A DNA stretch of 64,000 bases from Acinetobacter sp. ANC 3832 (GCF_002135415.1 NZ_NEGJ01000005.1:62001-126000); one strand, 5' to 3'; counted from the stretch's first letter, positions 53,068 through 62,268 are shown. Numbers and translations are program-made. Notes: generated by a model from the sequence alone, not told the origin.

Positions 53068-53751
53068 TCAAGAAAACAGTCTAGCAAAGAATCCTTTCTT
53101 TTTCTCTTCTTGCCGAACATAGAACGGTTTTGTTTCCATCAATAAATAATGACTCAGCCCCTCTTTATCATTGCTATCAATAATAAAGAAATCGATTGGC
53201 TTTTTATTTTCCAGACTGTCTATAGCCACATTTCCAACTTTGCCTTTTAATGCTTGTAATTGCTTATCTTCTAAATATTGATCAATTAACAATCCGATGA
53301 CTAGCGTTGGCTCAGGATCTCTTTGGGTATCATGTATTTTTGCCAAATAGGCTGAAGTGACTTCTCTATGACTTACTAAAAAGCGATTTAAATTTTCAGC
53401 TATCGCCAATGGATAAGGTTGTGGTTGACTCTTAAGCACTTGAGTATTTTCTTCATACTCATAAGGTTGAGCACTATTCTCAAAATCACCACTAAGCAAA
53501 CCTTGAATTTCTTCAGCGGTGAATTCTTTACCATATCCCGAGTTTGGGTTTAAAGCTAAAGTTGCACCCAAAGTGAGCTCAAAAAAACTCTGTGTATGCA
53601 TTTTTAGATAAGATTCAGAGTCTTGAATCGCTTTTTGTAATTTTTCTAAAGAAGTGAAAAATGGTAAGACCTCTGTTCCATCTGCCTTATTCCAACTTTT
53701 AATTTGAATTTGGCTACCTTCACTCAAAGTATGCTCAATCTGAGTATCCAC
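53068..53751 (-). CDS. sseB: SseB family protein (truncated open frame)
   Basis: The open frame starts at GTG 53751 and encodes 227 aa. WNKADGTEVLPFFTSLEKLQKAI, then FFELTLGATLALNPNSGYGKEFTAEEI, and the C-terminal domain ending ISHYLLMETKPFYVR-like (here LSHYLLMETKPFYV) match E. coli SseB, an 'enhanced serine sensitivity' protein of unclear function. The start is not the natural one: upstream bases code for the conserved first 50 residues of SseB but in shifted frames (next feature). The protein would be shortened or the gene disabled. It is 29 bp ahead of xerC. Confidence 0.85.
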   Translation of the reverse strand: MDTQIEHTLSEGSQIQIKSWNKADGTEVLPFFTSLEKLQKAIQDSESYLKMHTQSFFELTLGATLALNPNSGYGKEFTAEEIQGLLSGDFENSAQPYEYEENTQVLKSQPQPYPLAIAENLNRFLVSHREVTSAYLAKIHDTQRDPEPTLVIGLLIDQYLEDKQLQALKGKVGNVAIDSLENKKPIDFFIIDSNDKEGLSHYLLMETKPFYVRQEEKKKGFFARLFS

Positions 53752-53901
53752 ATCACTTGAACTACTACCTAAAAAATAAATATCAGAGTTTTAAGAGCAA
53801 TGCTAAAAACTCTGGCCGTAATGCAGGATCATCAAAGGCTTTTTCTAAAGTTGTTCCAATTGCTGTTCTTGTTCTAAATCATCTTGCACAACGAACTCCA
53901 T
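53752..53901 (-). pseudogene. sseB: Frameshifted 5' end of sseB
   Basis: Reading down the minus strand from ATG 53901 gives MEFVVQDDLEQEQQLEQL, then TAG. The -1 frame continues as LEKAFDDPALRPEFLALLLK (like LEKAATEPAHRPAFFRTLLES of E. coli SseB) to a TGA. The first frame then resumes with SDIYFLGSSSSDVD joining the long open frame. One base seems lost near 53846-53850 and one gained near 53786-53792. Both sites flank short homopolymers. Confidence 0.75.
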
Positions 53902-53935
53902 GTATTTTCTATATTTTTCTTTATTATTTTATAAA

Positions 53936-53962
53936 TAAAAAAGCCCTGTAAGTACAGCACTT
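53936..53962 (-). terminator. Probable terminator of the 142-aa gene
   Basis: On the minus strand AAGTGCTGTA and TACAGGGCTT pair with one mismatch, followed by six T. It lies about 45 bp after the stop of the upstream gene and separates it from sseB. Confidence 0.7.
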
Positions 53963-54004
53963 TTATTCATTTTGAACTTTCACATAGAGTACAACTGATT
54001 CCAA

Positions 54005-54433
54005 TTAGACTTTACTTTTTTTCCATGCTTCAAAGCGCTCACTAATAATCGGGGCGATTAAATCATAGCTTGCCCAAGTATCTTCTGCAGCGTATGTATT
54101 TGTTAAACCCAAGTTCTTCTCTAAAGCTTCATCGTAATCTTTAAAAAATTGATGACTTTCATAATAATGTTGGGTAAAAACAAAAGCTTCTGGGTTTAAA
54201 TCTTCTTCCCAAAACTTTTCATCACACATTGAAATTAAAAACTCACGACCTGTGATCTCTCGATTTCTTACCTGCTCTAATTCTTCGGCACTTTCTTCTT
54301 GATGAAATTCACCTTCTAAATGATGTTGAATGATCCAAGCAAGATAAATTCCAATATGCGTTCCACCATTCTCATTCGGAAATCCTGCTTCTTCGGCAGA
54401 TTCACCATGCCAGTCAATACGGTCTATTGCCAT
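54005..54433 (-). CDS. Conserved hypothetical protein, 142 aa
   Basis: A soluble acidic protein whose N-terminal part has DWHGESAEEAGFPNENGGTHIGIYLAWIIQHHL. The 'THIGIYLAW' core with a following acidic helical region recalls the DUF7832 group of small bacterial proteins, from memory and unconfirmed. The end (DTWASYDLIAPIISERFEAWKK) is helical. It has no signal peptide or catalytic motif. Such proteins often appear near immunity-type or contact-dependent systems, but no such genes are here. Confidence 0.65.
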   Translation of the reverse strand: MAIDRIDWHGESAEEAGFPNENGGTHIGIYLAWIIQHHLEGEFHQEESAEELEQVRNREITGREFLISMCDEKFWEEDLNPEAFVFTQHYYESHQFFKDYDEALEKNLGLTNTYAAEDTWASYDLIAPIISERFEAWKKSKV

Positions 54434-54585
54434 ATTTAATGATCCTTTTCAATTGTTATATTTTAATATCTTGTATAAAATTTTCTCGTTTTTTCCTTAA
54501 CAAAGAAAATAAAAAGTTGGTTCATACTTAAACAAGATGTCTCATTTTGAATGAAGCTGAAATAAAAAATAATAGCTTTAATGTA

Positions 54586-54614
54586 AAAAAGCTCCGAAAT
54601 AGATTCAGAGCTTT
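54586..54614 (-). terminator. Intrinsic terminator of dapF
   Basis: On the minus strand AAAGCTC and GAGCTTT pair, extended inward by TGAAT/ATTTCG with imperfections, followed by TTTTTT. It ends the lptM-lysA-dapF transcript, so sseB-xerC are transcribed separately. Confidence 0.75.
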
Positions 54615-54631
54615 ATCTTTTCAAGCAGAAT

Positions 54632-55477
54632 TTAAGCTTGGAAATAACGTAAATCTAAACGACCTTCATACACGGTTGCAGTTGGACCTGTCATCCAAAC
54701 CACATCACCTTCTTTCCATTCAATTTGAAGCTTACCACCAGCCAATTCAATCTCAACAGCATTGGCAAGTAAACCACGGCGCATACCTGAAACAGCAGCA
54801 GCGCATGCTCCAGTACCACATGCCATCGTTTCACCGACACCACGTTCAAATACACGTAAACGCGCATGCCTTTCATCAATAATTTGCATGAAACCTGCAT
54901 TCACACGTTGTGGAAAACGTGCATGTGATTCCACTTGTGGACCAATTGTTGCAACATCCGCAGTCAACACATCAGTGACCACAGTCACTGCATGTGGATT
55001 ACCCATATTGACCACATCGATTGTTAATTTTTGCTCATCAGCCAAATCGATGTCATATAAATTTTCAGGCTCTTCTGCCAAGAATGGAATTTCATTAGGC
55101 AAAAATTTTGGGTAACCCATATTCACACGTACCCAACCATTTGGACCTAACTCTGGTTCAACAATCCCTGAACAGGTTTGAACTTTAAATTTGGTTTTAT
55201 TGGTCAGTTGACGCTCATGTACAAAACGCGCAAAACAACGTACGCCATTACCACATTGTTCAACTTCAGAACCATCTGAGTTGAAAATACGATATTTAAA
55301 ATCTACATTTGGAAAATCCGGTGCTTCTACAATCAGTAATTGATCGAAACCAATACCAAAATGACGATCTGCTAAACGGCGAATGGTTGCAGTATCAAAA
55401 AATGCACGTTGACTAATCAGGTCAACCACCATGAAGTCATTGCCTAGACCATGCATTTTTGTAAATTCTAATAACAT
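54632..55477 (-). CDS. dapF: Diaminopimelate epimerase
   Basis: A 281-aa cofactor-free epimerase converting L,L-DAP to meso-DAP for lysine and peptidoglycan. The two catalytic cysteines lie in [12 protein letters not shown] and [13 protein letters not shown]. The opening segment [19 protein letters not shown] and NMGNPHAV are typical. AAGGAG precedes the ATG and lysA ends 13 bp upstream, so it is the last gene of the lptM-lysA-dapF operon. Confidence 0.96.
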   Translation of the reverse strand: MLLEFTKMHGLGNDFMVVDLISQRAFFDTATIRRLADRHFGIGFDQLLIVEAPDFPNVDFKYRIFNSDGSEVEQCGNGVRCFARFVHERQLTNKTKFKVQTCSGIVEPELGPNGWVRVNMGYPKFLPNEIPFLAEEPENLYDIDLADEQKLTIDVVNMGNPHAVTVVTDVLTADVATIGPQVESHARFPQRVNAGFMQIIDERHARLRVFERGVGETMACGTGACAAAVSGMRRGLLANAVEIELAGGKLQIEWKEGDVVWMTGPTATVYEGRLDLRYFQA

Positions 55478-55490
55478 TTTGCATTACTCC

Positions 55491-56735
55491 TTAAGGCAAT
55501 AAACGTTCATTTTTCCAAAGTGATTCAATCGTTTCACGTTCACGAATCAAATGTGCTTGTTCACCATCTACCATCACTTCTGCTGCACGACCGCGACTGT
55601 TATAGTTTGAGCTCATCACAAAACCGTAAGCACCTGCACCCAATACAGCTAAGACATCGTTTTCTTTGATGGTCAGTTGACGTTCTTTACCTAAGAAATC
55701 ACCTGTCTCACAAATTGCACCGACCACATCCCATTCTTTGGTTTCAACATCGGTACGTGGTGTTACTTCTTGAATATCCATCCACGCTTCATAGAGCGAC
55801 GGGCGAATCAAGTCATTCATGGCTGCATCAATAATGGCAAAATTACGATGATTGGTCGGTTTCAATAAATCAACTTTGGTCAATAACACACCCGCATTGG
55901 CTGAAATACTACGCCCCGGTTCCATATACACTTTCAAACCCAACTTCTCTAAAGCAGGTTTCATAGAATTAGCATATTCAGCAACAGTCGGTGGTGTTTC
56001 ATCTTTATAGGTCACCCCTAAACCACCACCGATATCGATGTGTTTAAGCTGAATACCCATTTCTTTGAGTTGATCAATCATGCCAATCACACGATCTAAA
56101 GCATCCACAAAAGGCTTAGTTTCAGTCAACTGTGAACCAATATGACAATCAATTCCAACGATATCTAAATTCGGTAATGACGTCGCATATTGATATGTTT
56201 CAAAAACAGAATCAGAAGGAATCCCAAATTTATTTTCTTTTAAACCTGTTGAAATATAGGGATGTGTTTTAGCATCAACATCTGGATTCACACGTAAAGA
56301 AATCGGTGCTTTTTGACCCAGTTCTGCTGCAACTTTTTGAATACGTGCCAGTTCCGCATGTGATTCCACATTAAAACAAGCAATACCCACTTCCAATGCT
56401 TTTTGGATATCTGCTTCAGTTTTCCCTAGACCAGAAAAAACGATTTTTGATGGTTCACCGCCCGCAGCTAAAACACGTGCAAGCTCACCGCCAGTCACAA
56501 TATCAAAACCTGAACCTAATTTTGCCAATACATTCAATACCGCAATATTCGAGTTCGACTTCACCGCAAAGCAAATTTGATGATCAATAAAGCTGAATGC
56601 CTTATCCATATCTAAATAATGCTTTTCAAAAGCTGCTTTTGAATAAACATAAAGCGGTGTGCCAAATTGCTGCGCAAGTTGTTGCAATGAACATTGCTCT
56701 GCGTGCAAAACCCCTTGAATACGGGTAAAACTCAT
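55491..56735 (-). CDS. lysA: Diaminopimelate decarboxylase
   Basis: A 414-aa PLP enzyme of alanine-racemase fold III making L-lysine from meso-DAP. The PLP lysine is in ICFAVKSNSNIAVL; further VESHAELARI, LRVNPDVDAKTHPYISTG, CHIGSQ, IDIGGGLGVTY, YMEPGRSI and GAICETGDFLGKER, where the Cys completes the active site. GAAAGGATAC precedes the ATG. It lies between lptM and dapF on the same strand, and its product uses the meso-DAP made by DapF. Confidence 0.96.
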   Translation of the reverse strand: MSFTRIQGVLHAEQCSLQQLAQQFGTPLYVYSKAAFEKHYLDMDKAFSFIDHQICFAVKSNSNIAVLNVLAKLGSGFDIVTGGELARVLAAGGEPSKIVFSGLGKTEADIQKALEVGIACFNVESHAELARIQKVAAELGQKAPISLRVNPDVDAKTHPYISTGLKENKFGIPSDSVFETYQYATSLPNLDIVGIDCHIGSQLTETKPFVDALDRVIGMIDQLKEMGIQLKHIDIGGGLGVTYKDETPPTVAEYANSMKPALEKLGLKVYMEPGRSISANAGVLLTKVDLLKPTNHRNFAIIDAAMNDLIRPSLYEAWMDIQEVTPRTDVETKEWDVVGAICETGDFLGKERQLTIKENDVLAVLGAGAYGFVMSSNYNSRGRAAEVMVDGEQAHLIRERETIESLWKNERLLP

Positions 56736-56769
56736 GAATGTATCCTTTCGATGAAAGTTTAAGTAAAAA

Positions 56770-56988
56770 TTAGTTAGATGTTACTTCAGATGCCGCTTCA
56801 GCATTCACTTGAGGCGCAACTTTCTTCTCTGCTTGTGACGATTTACTTTCTGTATTTGAATACAGTAAATATTTTGCACGATTGTCATAGTTAGGGCTGT
56901 TTGCTAACTGCAAATCGCCTGTTTGACCACAACCAACCACAGCAAAAGTGGTCACTATTAAACTTATGGAGCAAATGACTAAACGCAT
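56770..56988 (-). CDS. lptM: LptM-like small lipoprotein
   Basis: A 72-aa lipoprotein: hydrophobic N-terminus, lipobox VVGCGQ with Cys20, then CGQTGDLQL. The C-G-Q/L-x-G-x-L pattern just after the lipid cysteine is that of LptM (YifL), which in E. coli helps mature the LptD-LptE LPS transporter. The tail is polar and low-complexity (SKSSQAEKKVAPQVNAEAASEV). It starts the operon with lysA, 34 bp downstream; the link of a lptM-type gene to lysA/dapF is widespread. Confidence 0.82.
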   Translation of the reverse strand: MRLVICSISLIVTTFAVVGCGQTGDLQLANSPNYDNRAKYLLYSNTESKSSQAEKKVAPQVNAEAASEVTSN

Positions 56989-57075
56989 TTGAACACCTAT
57001 TTTATCAATTTTGTGAAGTATACCTTGATCAGACGGGTGACCAAAGCACTAAACCACCAAGCTTAAAGCCAGAAT

Positions 57076-57107
57076 AAAAAAAACGCCAGTTTATCACTGA
57101 CGTTTTG
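57076..57107 (-). terminator. Intrinsic terminator of cycA
   Basis: On the minus strand AAAACGTCAGT and ACTGGCGTTTT pair with one mismatch around GATAA, followed by more than five T. It starts about 28 bp after the cycA stop. Confidence 0.85.
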
Positions 57108-57134
57108 TATAAGAATTAGTGGTTAAAGATATGA

Positions 57135-58532
57135 TTATTTTTTCTTATAAAAACCGAAATAACCAATCGCAAGAATCACTAACCAAATCGGACTGACTTT
57201 TAATGCTCTAAATGTATCTGGTTCTAAAGACAATACATAAATGACACCAATAAAAAATGCGATCACCACATAACAAGTCATTGGGCCACCTGGAAGCTTA
57301 AATACAGATTTTGCATGTAACTCTGGGCGTGTCTTGTAATAGACCAAATAGCTCCACAAAATAATGATCCAAACCAAAATAAACAAAATGGTGGATAAAG
57401 TTGTTGCCAAGGTAAAAGCTTCAACTGTATTCGGTACAAAATATTGTAATGCCGCGCCACCCAATAAACATGCAGTAGAAAAATATAAAGCATTCGCAGG
57501 TACAGCACGCGTATTTAACTTACCAAATAATTTTGGACCTTGCTCTTCACGAGATAAACCAAATAACATACGGCTTGTAGAAAATACGCCACTGTTCATC
57601 GATGACATCACTGAAGATAACACCACTAAATTCATAATGATTGCAGCAGCAGCAATACCTGCTTGACTGAATAAATTCACAAATGGGCTAACTGCAGGAT
57701 CAATTTTGTTCCAAGGCGTCACAGACATTACAATGACCAATGCCAACACATAGAAGAAAATAATACGAATTGGAATTGAATTCACGGCTTTAGGTAAATT
57801 CTTCTCTGGATCTTTGGTTTCAGCAGCAGTTGTACCCACCAACTCTACCCCAACAAAAGCAAAGATTGCGATTTGGAAGCCTGCCAAGAAGCCATGCATC
57901 CCTGTTGGGAACATACCACCATGACTCCACAAATGCGTAAATGATGCAACTTCACCAGCCGTAGATGTAAACCCTGTGAAAATCATCCAAAGACCGACAA
58001 GGATCAGTACCACAATCGCAATGATCTTGATCAATGCGAACCAAAATTCTAATTCACCAAAAAGCTTGACTGTAACTAAATTTAAACCTGTGATAAAGAA
58101 AATAGCGGCAATACTAATCATCACGCCTTCAACAGGTGTAAAGGGTAGCCCATTATTAAAAAATTGCAGATAATAAATAATGGCGGATAAATCTGCGATA
58201 CCGATCGTGATCCAACATAGCCAATAAGTCCATCCAACAAAGTACCCTGCCCATGGACCAATTAAATCGGTAGAAAAATCGATAAAAGATTTGTATTTAA
58301 GATTGGATAATAGTAATTCGCCAAGCGCACGCATCACGAAAAAAACCATTAAACCAATAATCATATAAATAAAGAGAATAGAAGGTCCCGCAAGACTAAT
58401 CGTTTTCCCCGAACCCATAAATAAGCCTGTTCCGATGGCTCCACCAATCGCAATAAGTTGCAAATGGCGATTAGACAAACTTCGTTGAAGTTCTCCGTCT
58501 TCACTCGGTTGAGTAATATTTCCTTTGGACAT
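57135..58532 (-). CDS. cycA: D-serine/D-alanine/glycine permease
   Basis: A 465-aa APC-family carrier with twelve membrane segments. NRHLQLIAIGGAIGTGLFMGSGKTISLAGPS at the N-terminus, FAGFQIA-like (LAGFQIAIFAFVGVELVGTTAAETKDPEKNLPKAVNSIPIRI) and SSMNSGVFSTSRMLFGLS correspond almost word for word to E. coli CycA. It is likely to import glycine, D-alanine and D-serine by proton symport. It is divergent from an alanine/glycine sodium symporter gene (agcS) 424 bp away, so two carriers for overlapping substrates face each other. Confidence 0.9.
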   Translation of the reverse strand: MSKGNITQPSEDGELQRSLSNRHLQLIAIGGAIGTGLFMGSGKTISLAGPSILFIYMIIGLMVFFVMRALGELLLSNLKYKSFIDFSTDLIGPWAGYFVGWTYWLCWITIGIADLSAIIYYLQFFNNGLPFTPVEGVMISIAAIFFITGLNLVTVKLFGELEFWFALIKIIAIVVLILVGLWMIFTGFTSTAGEVASFTHLWSHGGMFPTGMHGFLAGFQIAIFAFVGVELVGTTAAETKDPEKNLPKAVNSIPIRIIFFYVLALVIVMSVTPWNKIDPAVSPFVNLFSQAGIAAAAIIMNLVVLSSVMSSMNSGVFSTSRMLFGLSREEQGPKLFGKLNTRAVPANALYFSTACLLGGAALQYFVPNTVEAFTLATTLSTILFILVWIIILWSYLVYYKTRPELHAKSVFKLPGGPMTCYVVIAFFIGVIYVLSLEPDTFRALKVSPIWLVILAIGYFGFYKKK

Positions 58533-58956
58533 TTTATATTTCGTCTATGTATTCATTCCTGACAAAATTATCTTAATTTCTTGCAAAAAGAAAAAGGAAA
58601 ATTCTACTGGGCGGTTTATTAGCCAAACTAAAAAAGCAACTTCAATCAACTTCATTTTATTAGCGTTGCGCACAATTTAGACGTTATTCTTTTAATTATT
58701 CTAAAAATCAAATATTAAGATAAACTTTAAAAAAAATAAAATAACTCAACAAGGAACTTGTATCTCAGATAAATCTATGTCAAAAAAGAGAAACATTGAA
58801 AAAAACAATACTAAAGTTCAACAGAATATGATGGATAAATATCATCCATACGCTGAAAACAAACTTGAACTTTATATTTAAATACATGGATGGCATAACA
58901 TTTGCTTATTAATACAGCATGTTATGTAAATAAAATGGACAAAGAAGAAGAAGCTT
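58533..58956. other. Divergent spacer between cycA and agcS, 424 bp
   Basis: AT-rich. The only clear site is the purine-rich AAAGAAGAAGAAGC upstream of agcS. No operator palindrome or promoter pair is convincing, although shared regulation of the two carriers would be placed here. Confidence 0.4.
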
Positions 58957-60315
58957 ATGATAGAAAATATTCAATCAGTAATGGAAACACTCAGTGGCTG
59001 GGTTTGGGGACCGTACATGCTTGTACTGCTCGTTGGTACAGGTGTTTTCCTCACATTTAGGCTTATGTTTCTCCAATTTCGACTTTTACCATTCGCTTTT
59101 AAACAGGTTTTTGGCAAACACGATAAAGCCAAAGATCACGAAGGAGATATTTCACATTTTGCAGCACTCATGACGGCACTTTCTGCAACCATTGGTACAG
59201 GTAATATTGCAGGGGTTGCAACAGCATGTGTACTTGGTGGTCCAGGTGCCGTTTTTTGGATGTGGATGACGGCTCTTGTTGGTATGGCAACCAAATATGG
59301 TGAAGGCGTACTCGCAGTTAAATACCGTATTACCAATGAAAATGGGCAAAAATCTGGCGGACCAATGTACTACATTGAACATGGTCTGAAATGGAAATGG
59401 CTTGCTGTCTTATTTGCTTTCTTTGGAACAATTGCATCATTCGGTATTGGTAGCTCAGTACAATCCAATACTGTGGCACTTGCTGTACAAAACAGTATGG
59501 GTATAGAAACGTGGATAACTGGCGTTGTCATTACCATATTGTCTGCTTTGGTTATTTTAGGTGGGATTAAATCAATTGCTAAAGCGGCATCTTTTATTGT
59601 TCCTGTAATGGCAATCGGCTATGTATTGGGTGGTTTAGCGATTATTTTATCTAATATTGATCTGATCATGCCTGCACTTAAACTGATCTTTGTTGATGCA
59701 TTTACTGGACAAGCGGTTGCTGGCGGTGCAATTGGTGCTGTCATCCGTTATGGCGTAGCACGTGGTGTATTTTCAAATGAAGCTGGTATGGGTTCTGCAC
59801 CAATTGCTGCTGCAGCTGCAAAAACAGATCACCCTGTCCGTCAAGGCTTAGTCTCAATGACGGGTACATTTATTGATACCATTATTGTATGTAGCATCAC
59901 AGGTCTGGTTTTGGTGATGGGTTATATCACGGCGGGCAATAGTTTCGGAACTGAAACAGGTGCTGTACTGACCACTCATATTTTTAACCGTCTATTACCT
60001 GGTATTGGTGGATGGGTGGTTACTTTAGGGATCATCTTCTTCGCCTATTCAACCATCCTAGGTTGGTGTTATTACGGTGAAAAATGTGCAACTTATTTGT
60101 TTGGTGAGAAATTTGTACTGCCATATCGTATTATTTACATTCTCACAGTGTTTATAGGAACAATCGCAACACTTGATTTAGTCTGGTTATTTGCAGATAC
60201 CTTTAATGGTCTTATGGCTATTCCAAACTTAATTGCGTTATTGTTACTTTCAACAGTGATTGTGAAAGAAACCAAAGACTTTTTGGCGAAACGCAAATCT
60301 GGTGAATTGTACTAG
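58957..60315 (+). CDS. agcS: Alanine/glycine:cation symporter family protein
   Basis: A 452-aa inner-membrane carrier of the AGCS family. Signature ALSATIGTGNIAGVATACVLGGPGAVFWMW (the family motif with G-T-G-N-I-A-G), then AVIRYGVARGVFSNEAGMGSAPIAAAAAKTDHPVRQGLVSMTG and YSTILGWCYYGEKC. About 10-11 membrane segments. It probably takes up D/L-alanine or glycine with sodium. GAAGAAGAAGC precedes the ATG. It is monocistronic with a terminator. Confidence 0.92.
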   Translation: MIENIQSVMETLSGWVWGPYMLVLLVGTGVFLTFRLMFLQFRLLPFAFKQVFGKHDKAKDHEGDISHFAALMTALSATIGTGNIAGVATACVLGGPGAVFWMWMTALVGMATKYGEGVLAVKYRITNENGQKSGGPMYYIEHGLKWKWLAVLFAFFGTIASFGIGSSVQSNTVALAVQNSMGIETWITGVVITILSALVILGGIKSIAKAASFIVPVMAIGYVLGGLAIILSNIDLIMPALKLIFVDAFTGQAVAGGAIGAVIRYGVARGVFSNEAGMGSAPIAAAAAKTDHPVRQGLVSMTGTFIDTIIVCSITGLVLVMGYITAGNSFGTETGAVLTTHIFNRLLPGIGGWVVTLGIIFFAYSTILGWCYYGEKCATYLFGEKFVLPYRIIYILTVFIGTIATLDLVWLFADTFNGLMAIPNLIALLLLSTVIVKETKDFLAKRKSGELY

Positions 60316-60339
60316 CATATAAATCGTTTGAGTTTAAAA

Positions 60340-60365
60340 GAGTCGCCTAAGTGCGACTCTTTTTG
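60340..60365 (+). terminator. Intrinsic terminator of agcS
   Basis: GAGTCGC and GCGACTC pair around CTAAGT, followed by TTTTTG, 25 bp after the stop. Confidence 0.87.
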
Positions 60366-60451
60366 TTTTAAGCTTTCAGTTAATTATTCATGCATGATGT
60401 TGTATAGTTTCTCTATTCAATACACTTATAAATTCATTCGAACGAAACATT

Positions 60452-61840
60452 ATGGCAAAAGTTAAAACCGTTTACCGCTGTGAACAATGTGGTGCAGAAC
60501 ATCTTAAATGGGCAGGACAATGTTCAGATTGTGGTGAATGGAATAGTTTAACCGAAGTTCGCATTGAACCCACTGTAACCCATCGTGCCAAACCCATGGG
60601 TGGTGGATATGCAGGTCAAGCTGCCAATATCACAACCCTCAATAAAATTACGGTATCGAATGAAACACGTTTAGCCACAGGAATTAGTGAGTTTGACCGT
60701 GTACTCGGTGGTGGATTGGTTACGGGTTCTGTGGTTTTAATCGGTGGTGATCCTGGTATTGGTAAATCGACCATTCTTTTACAAACTGCAACATATATGG
60801 CAAGTGCAAAAAGCCCTGCTCTTTATGTCACAGGTGAAGAATCGCTGTCTCAGGTGGCTTTGCGTGCCAATCGTTTAGAACTGCCCACTGATCAGCTTAA
60901 AGTCATGGCTGAGACCTGTGTTGAGCGCATCTGTGAAGTATTGGCGCATGAAAAACCTGCTGTTGCTATTTTAGATTCGATCCAAACTTTATTTACTGAA
61001 ACATTACAGTCCGCACCAGGTGGTGTTTCTCAAATTCGTGAGTCTGCAGCATTGCTGACACGTTTCGCCAAAAATAGTGGTACTGCACTTTTCCTTGTCG
61101 GTCATGTTACTAAAGAAGGTGCGCTTGCGGGACCTCGTGTTTTAGAACATATGGTTGACTGCGTGTTGTATTTTGAAGGTCAATCAGACTCTCGCTATCG
61201 TATGATTCGTGCAGTAAAAAACCGTTTTGGTGCAGTTAATGAGCTCGGTGTGTTTGGCATGACCGATAAAGGCTTGAAAGAAGTTGCCAACCCATCCGCT
61301 ATTTTCCTCAGTCGCTATGATGAAGCCATTCCAGGTTCAGTCGTCATGATCAGCCGAGAAGGCACACGTCCCCTCTTGGTCGAAGTACAAGCTTTGGTTG
61401 ATGATGCACATGGTCAACCCCGTCGTGTTGCATTGGGTTTAGAACAAAACCGTTTAAATATGCTTTTGGCCGTTATGCATCGTCACGGTGGTGTGCAAAC
61501 CTCTGGGCAAGATGTTTATGTGAATGTTGTCGGTGGTTTAAAAATTACCGAAACAGGTTCAGATTTAGCTGTTTTACTGGCTTGTGCATCAAGTCTACGT
61601 AGTAAAGCCTTGCCACAACAATTGGCTGTCTTTGGTGAAGTCGGTTTGTCAGGTGAAATTCGCCCTGTACCCAATGGACAGGAACGTTTAAAAGAAGCGA
61701 TTAAGCATGGGTTTAAATACATTATTGTGCCACGTGGTAATGCTCCACAAAAACCGATTGCTGGCGTACAAATTATTGCTGTAGCACGTTTGCATGAGGC
61801 TTTAACGGAAGCCATGCAACTCAGTGATGAACTCCATTAA
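60452..61840 (+). CDS. radA: DNA repair protein RadA (Sms)
   Basis: A 462-aa RecA-like ATPase that drives branch migration of recombination intermediates. It has a four-cysteine zinc finger at the N-terminus (YRCEQCGAEHLKWAGQCSDCGEW), Walker A GGDPGIGKST, Walker B VAILDSIQTLF, the RadA-specific KNRFG motif, and a C-terminal Lon-protease-like domain (from about 270: LVEVQALVDDAHGQPRRVALGLEQNRLNMLLAVM). Length matches E. coli RadA (460). The ribosome-binding site is weak. Monocistronic. Confidence 0.96.
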   Translation: MAKVKTVYRCEQCGAEHLKWAGQCSDCGEWNSLTEVRIEPTVTHRAKPMGGGYAGQAANITTLNKITVSNETRLATGISEFDRVLGGGLVTGSVVLIGGDPGIGKSTILLQTATYMASAKSPALYVTGEESLSQVALRANRLELPTDQLKVMAETCVERICEVLAHEKPAVAILDSIQTLFTETLQSAPGGVSQIRESAALLTRFAKNSGTALFLVGHVTKEGALAGPRVLEHMVDCVLYFEGQSDSRYRMIRAVKNRFGAVNELGVFGMTDKGLKEVANPSAIFLSRYDEAIPGSVVMISREGTRPLLVEVQALVDDAHGQPRRVALGLEQNRLNMLLAVMHRHGGVQTSGQDVYVNVVGGLKITETGSDLAVLLACASSLRSKALPQQLAVFGEVGLSGEIRPVPNGQERLKEAIKHGFKYIIVPRGNAPQKPIAGVQIIAVARLHEALTEAMQLSDELH

Positions 61841-61861
61841 AACCCATTTAGATGAATAATT

Positions 61862-61897
61862 GAGTTGATTGTGTACTTTACTTTACGCAATCAACTC
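61862..61897 (+). other. Hairpin after radA
   Basis: GAGTTGATTG and CAATCAACTC form a perfect 10-bp stem with a 16-nt loop, 21 bp after the radA stop. No T-run follows directly, so it may be a weak terminator or 3' stabiliser. Confidence 0.4.
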
Positions 61898-62032
61898 CCA
61901 ACTTAAATATTTTTGATTATAAAGATGGTTCTAAAATAATTACCTTAAATTTTAATGCTTGATATAAAATAAATTTTTAATCTATAAAAATACAATAAGC
62001 ACTTTTAAATGAAATATTTGAGAATTTAACTC

Positions 62033-62142
62033 TATAATTAACTCTAAAACCTAAATAAAAAATCAAGATTACTTCAATTTGATAAAGTACATTCTCTTTA
62101 ACACTTTCAATAGATTAGCTTTCATTTAAAGCTAAATTTTTT
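62033..62142 (+). terminator. Terminator with possible upstream promoter (candidate small RNA)
   Basis: TTAGCTTT (62115-62122) and AAAGCTAA (62128-62135) form an 8-bp stem with a 5-nt loop followed by six T, 270 bp after radA. A TATAAT at 62033-62038 could start a transcript of about 100 nt ending there, but no -35 is evident. The terminator itself is likely; a small RNA is only possible. The rest of the 428-bp gap is AT-rich and empty. Confidence 0.5.
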
Positions 62143-62268
62143 AAATTTCAATATTCGTTATGTTTCTGTGAATATTCGTTGAAATAAATCTCAAATGCAT
62201 TGAAATTTCGTGTAAAAACCCTCATAAATAGAGTTCACAAATTTATTCTATTGATGTAGGAAAAAGTA

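Noticed and set aside
53840..53855. CTTTAG at the sseB break considered as programmed frameshifting, as in prfB
   Set aside because: The prfB site is a +1 shift at CTTTGA; here a -1 shift is needed first and then a +1 shift 60 bases later, which no known recoding event does. Mutation or sequencing error is simpler.
54547..55115. Two plus-strand frames over dapF
   Set aside because: They are antisense to dapF, whose catalytic motifs are intact, and have no ribosome-binding site of note.
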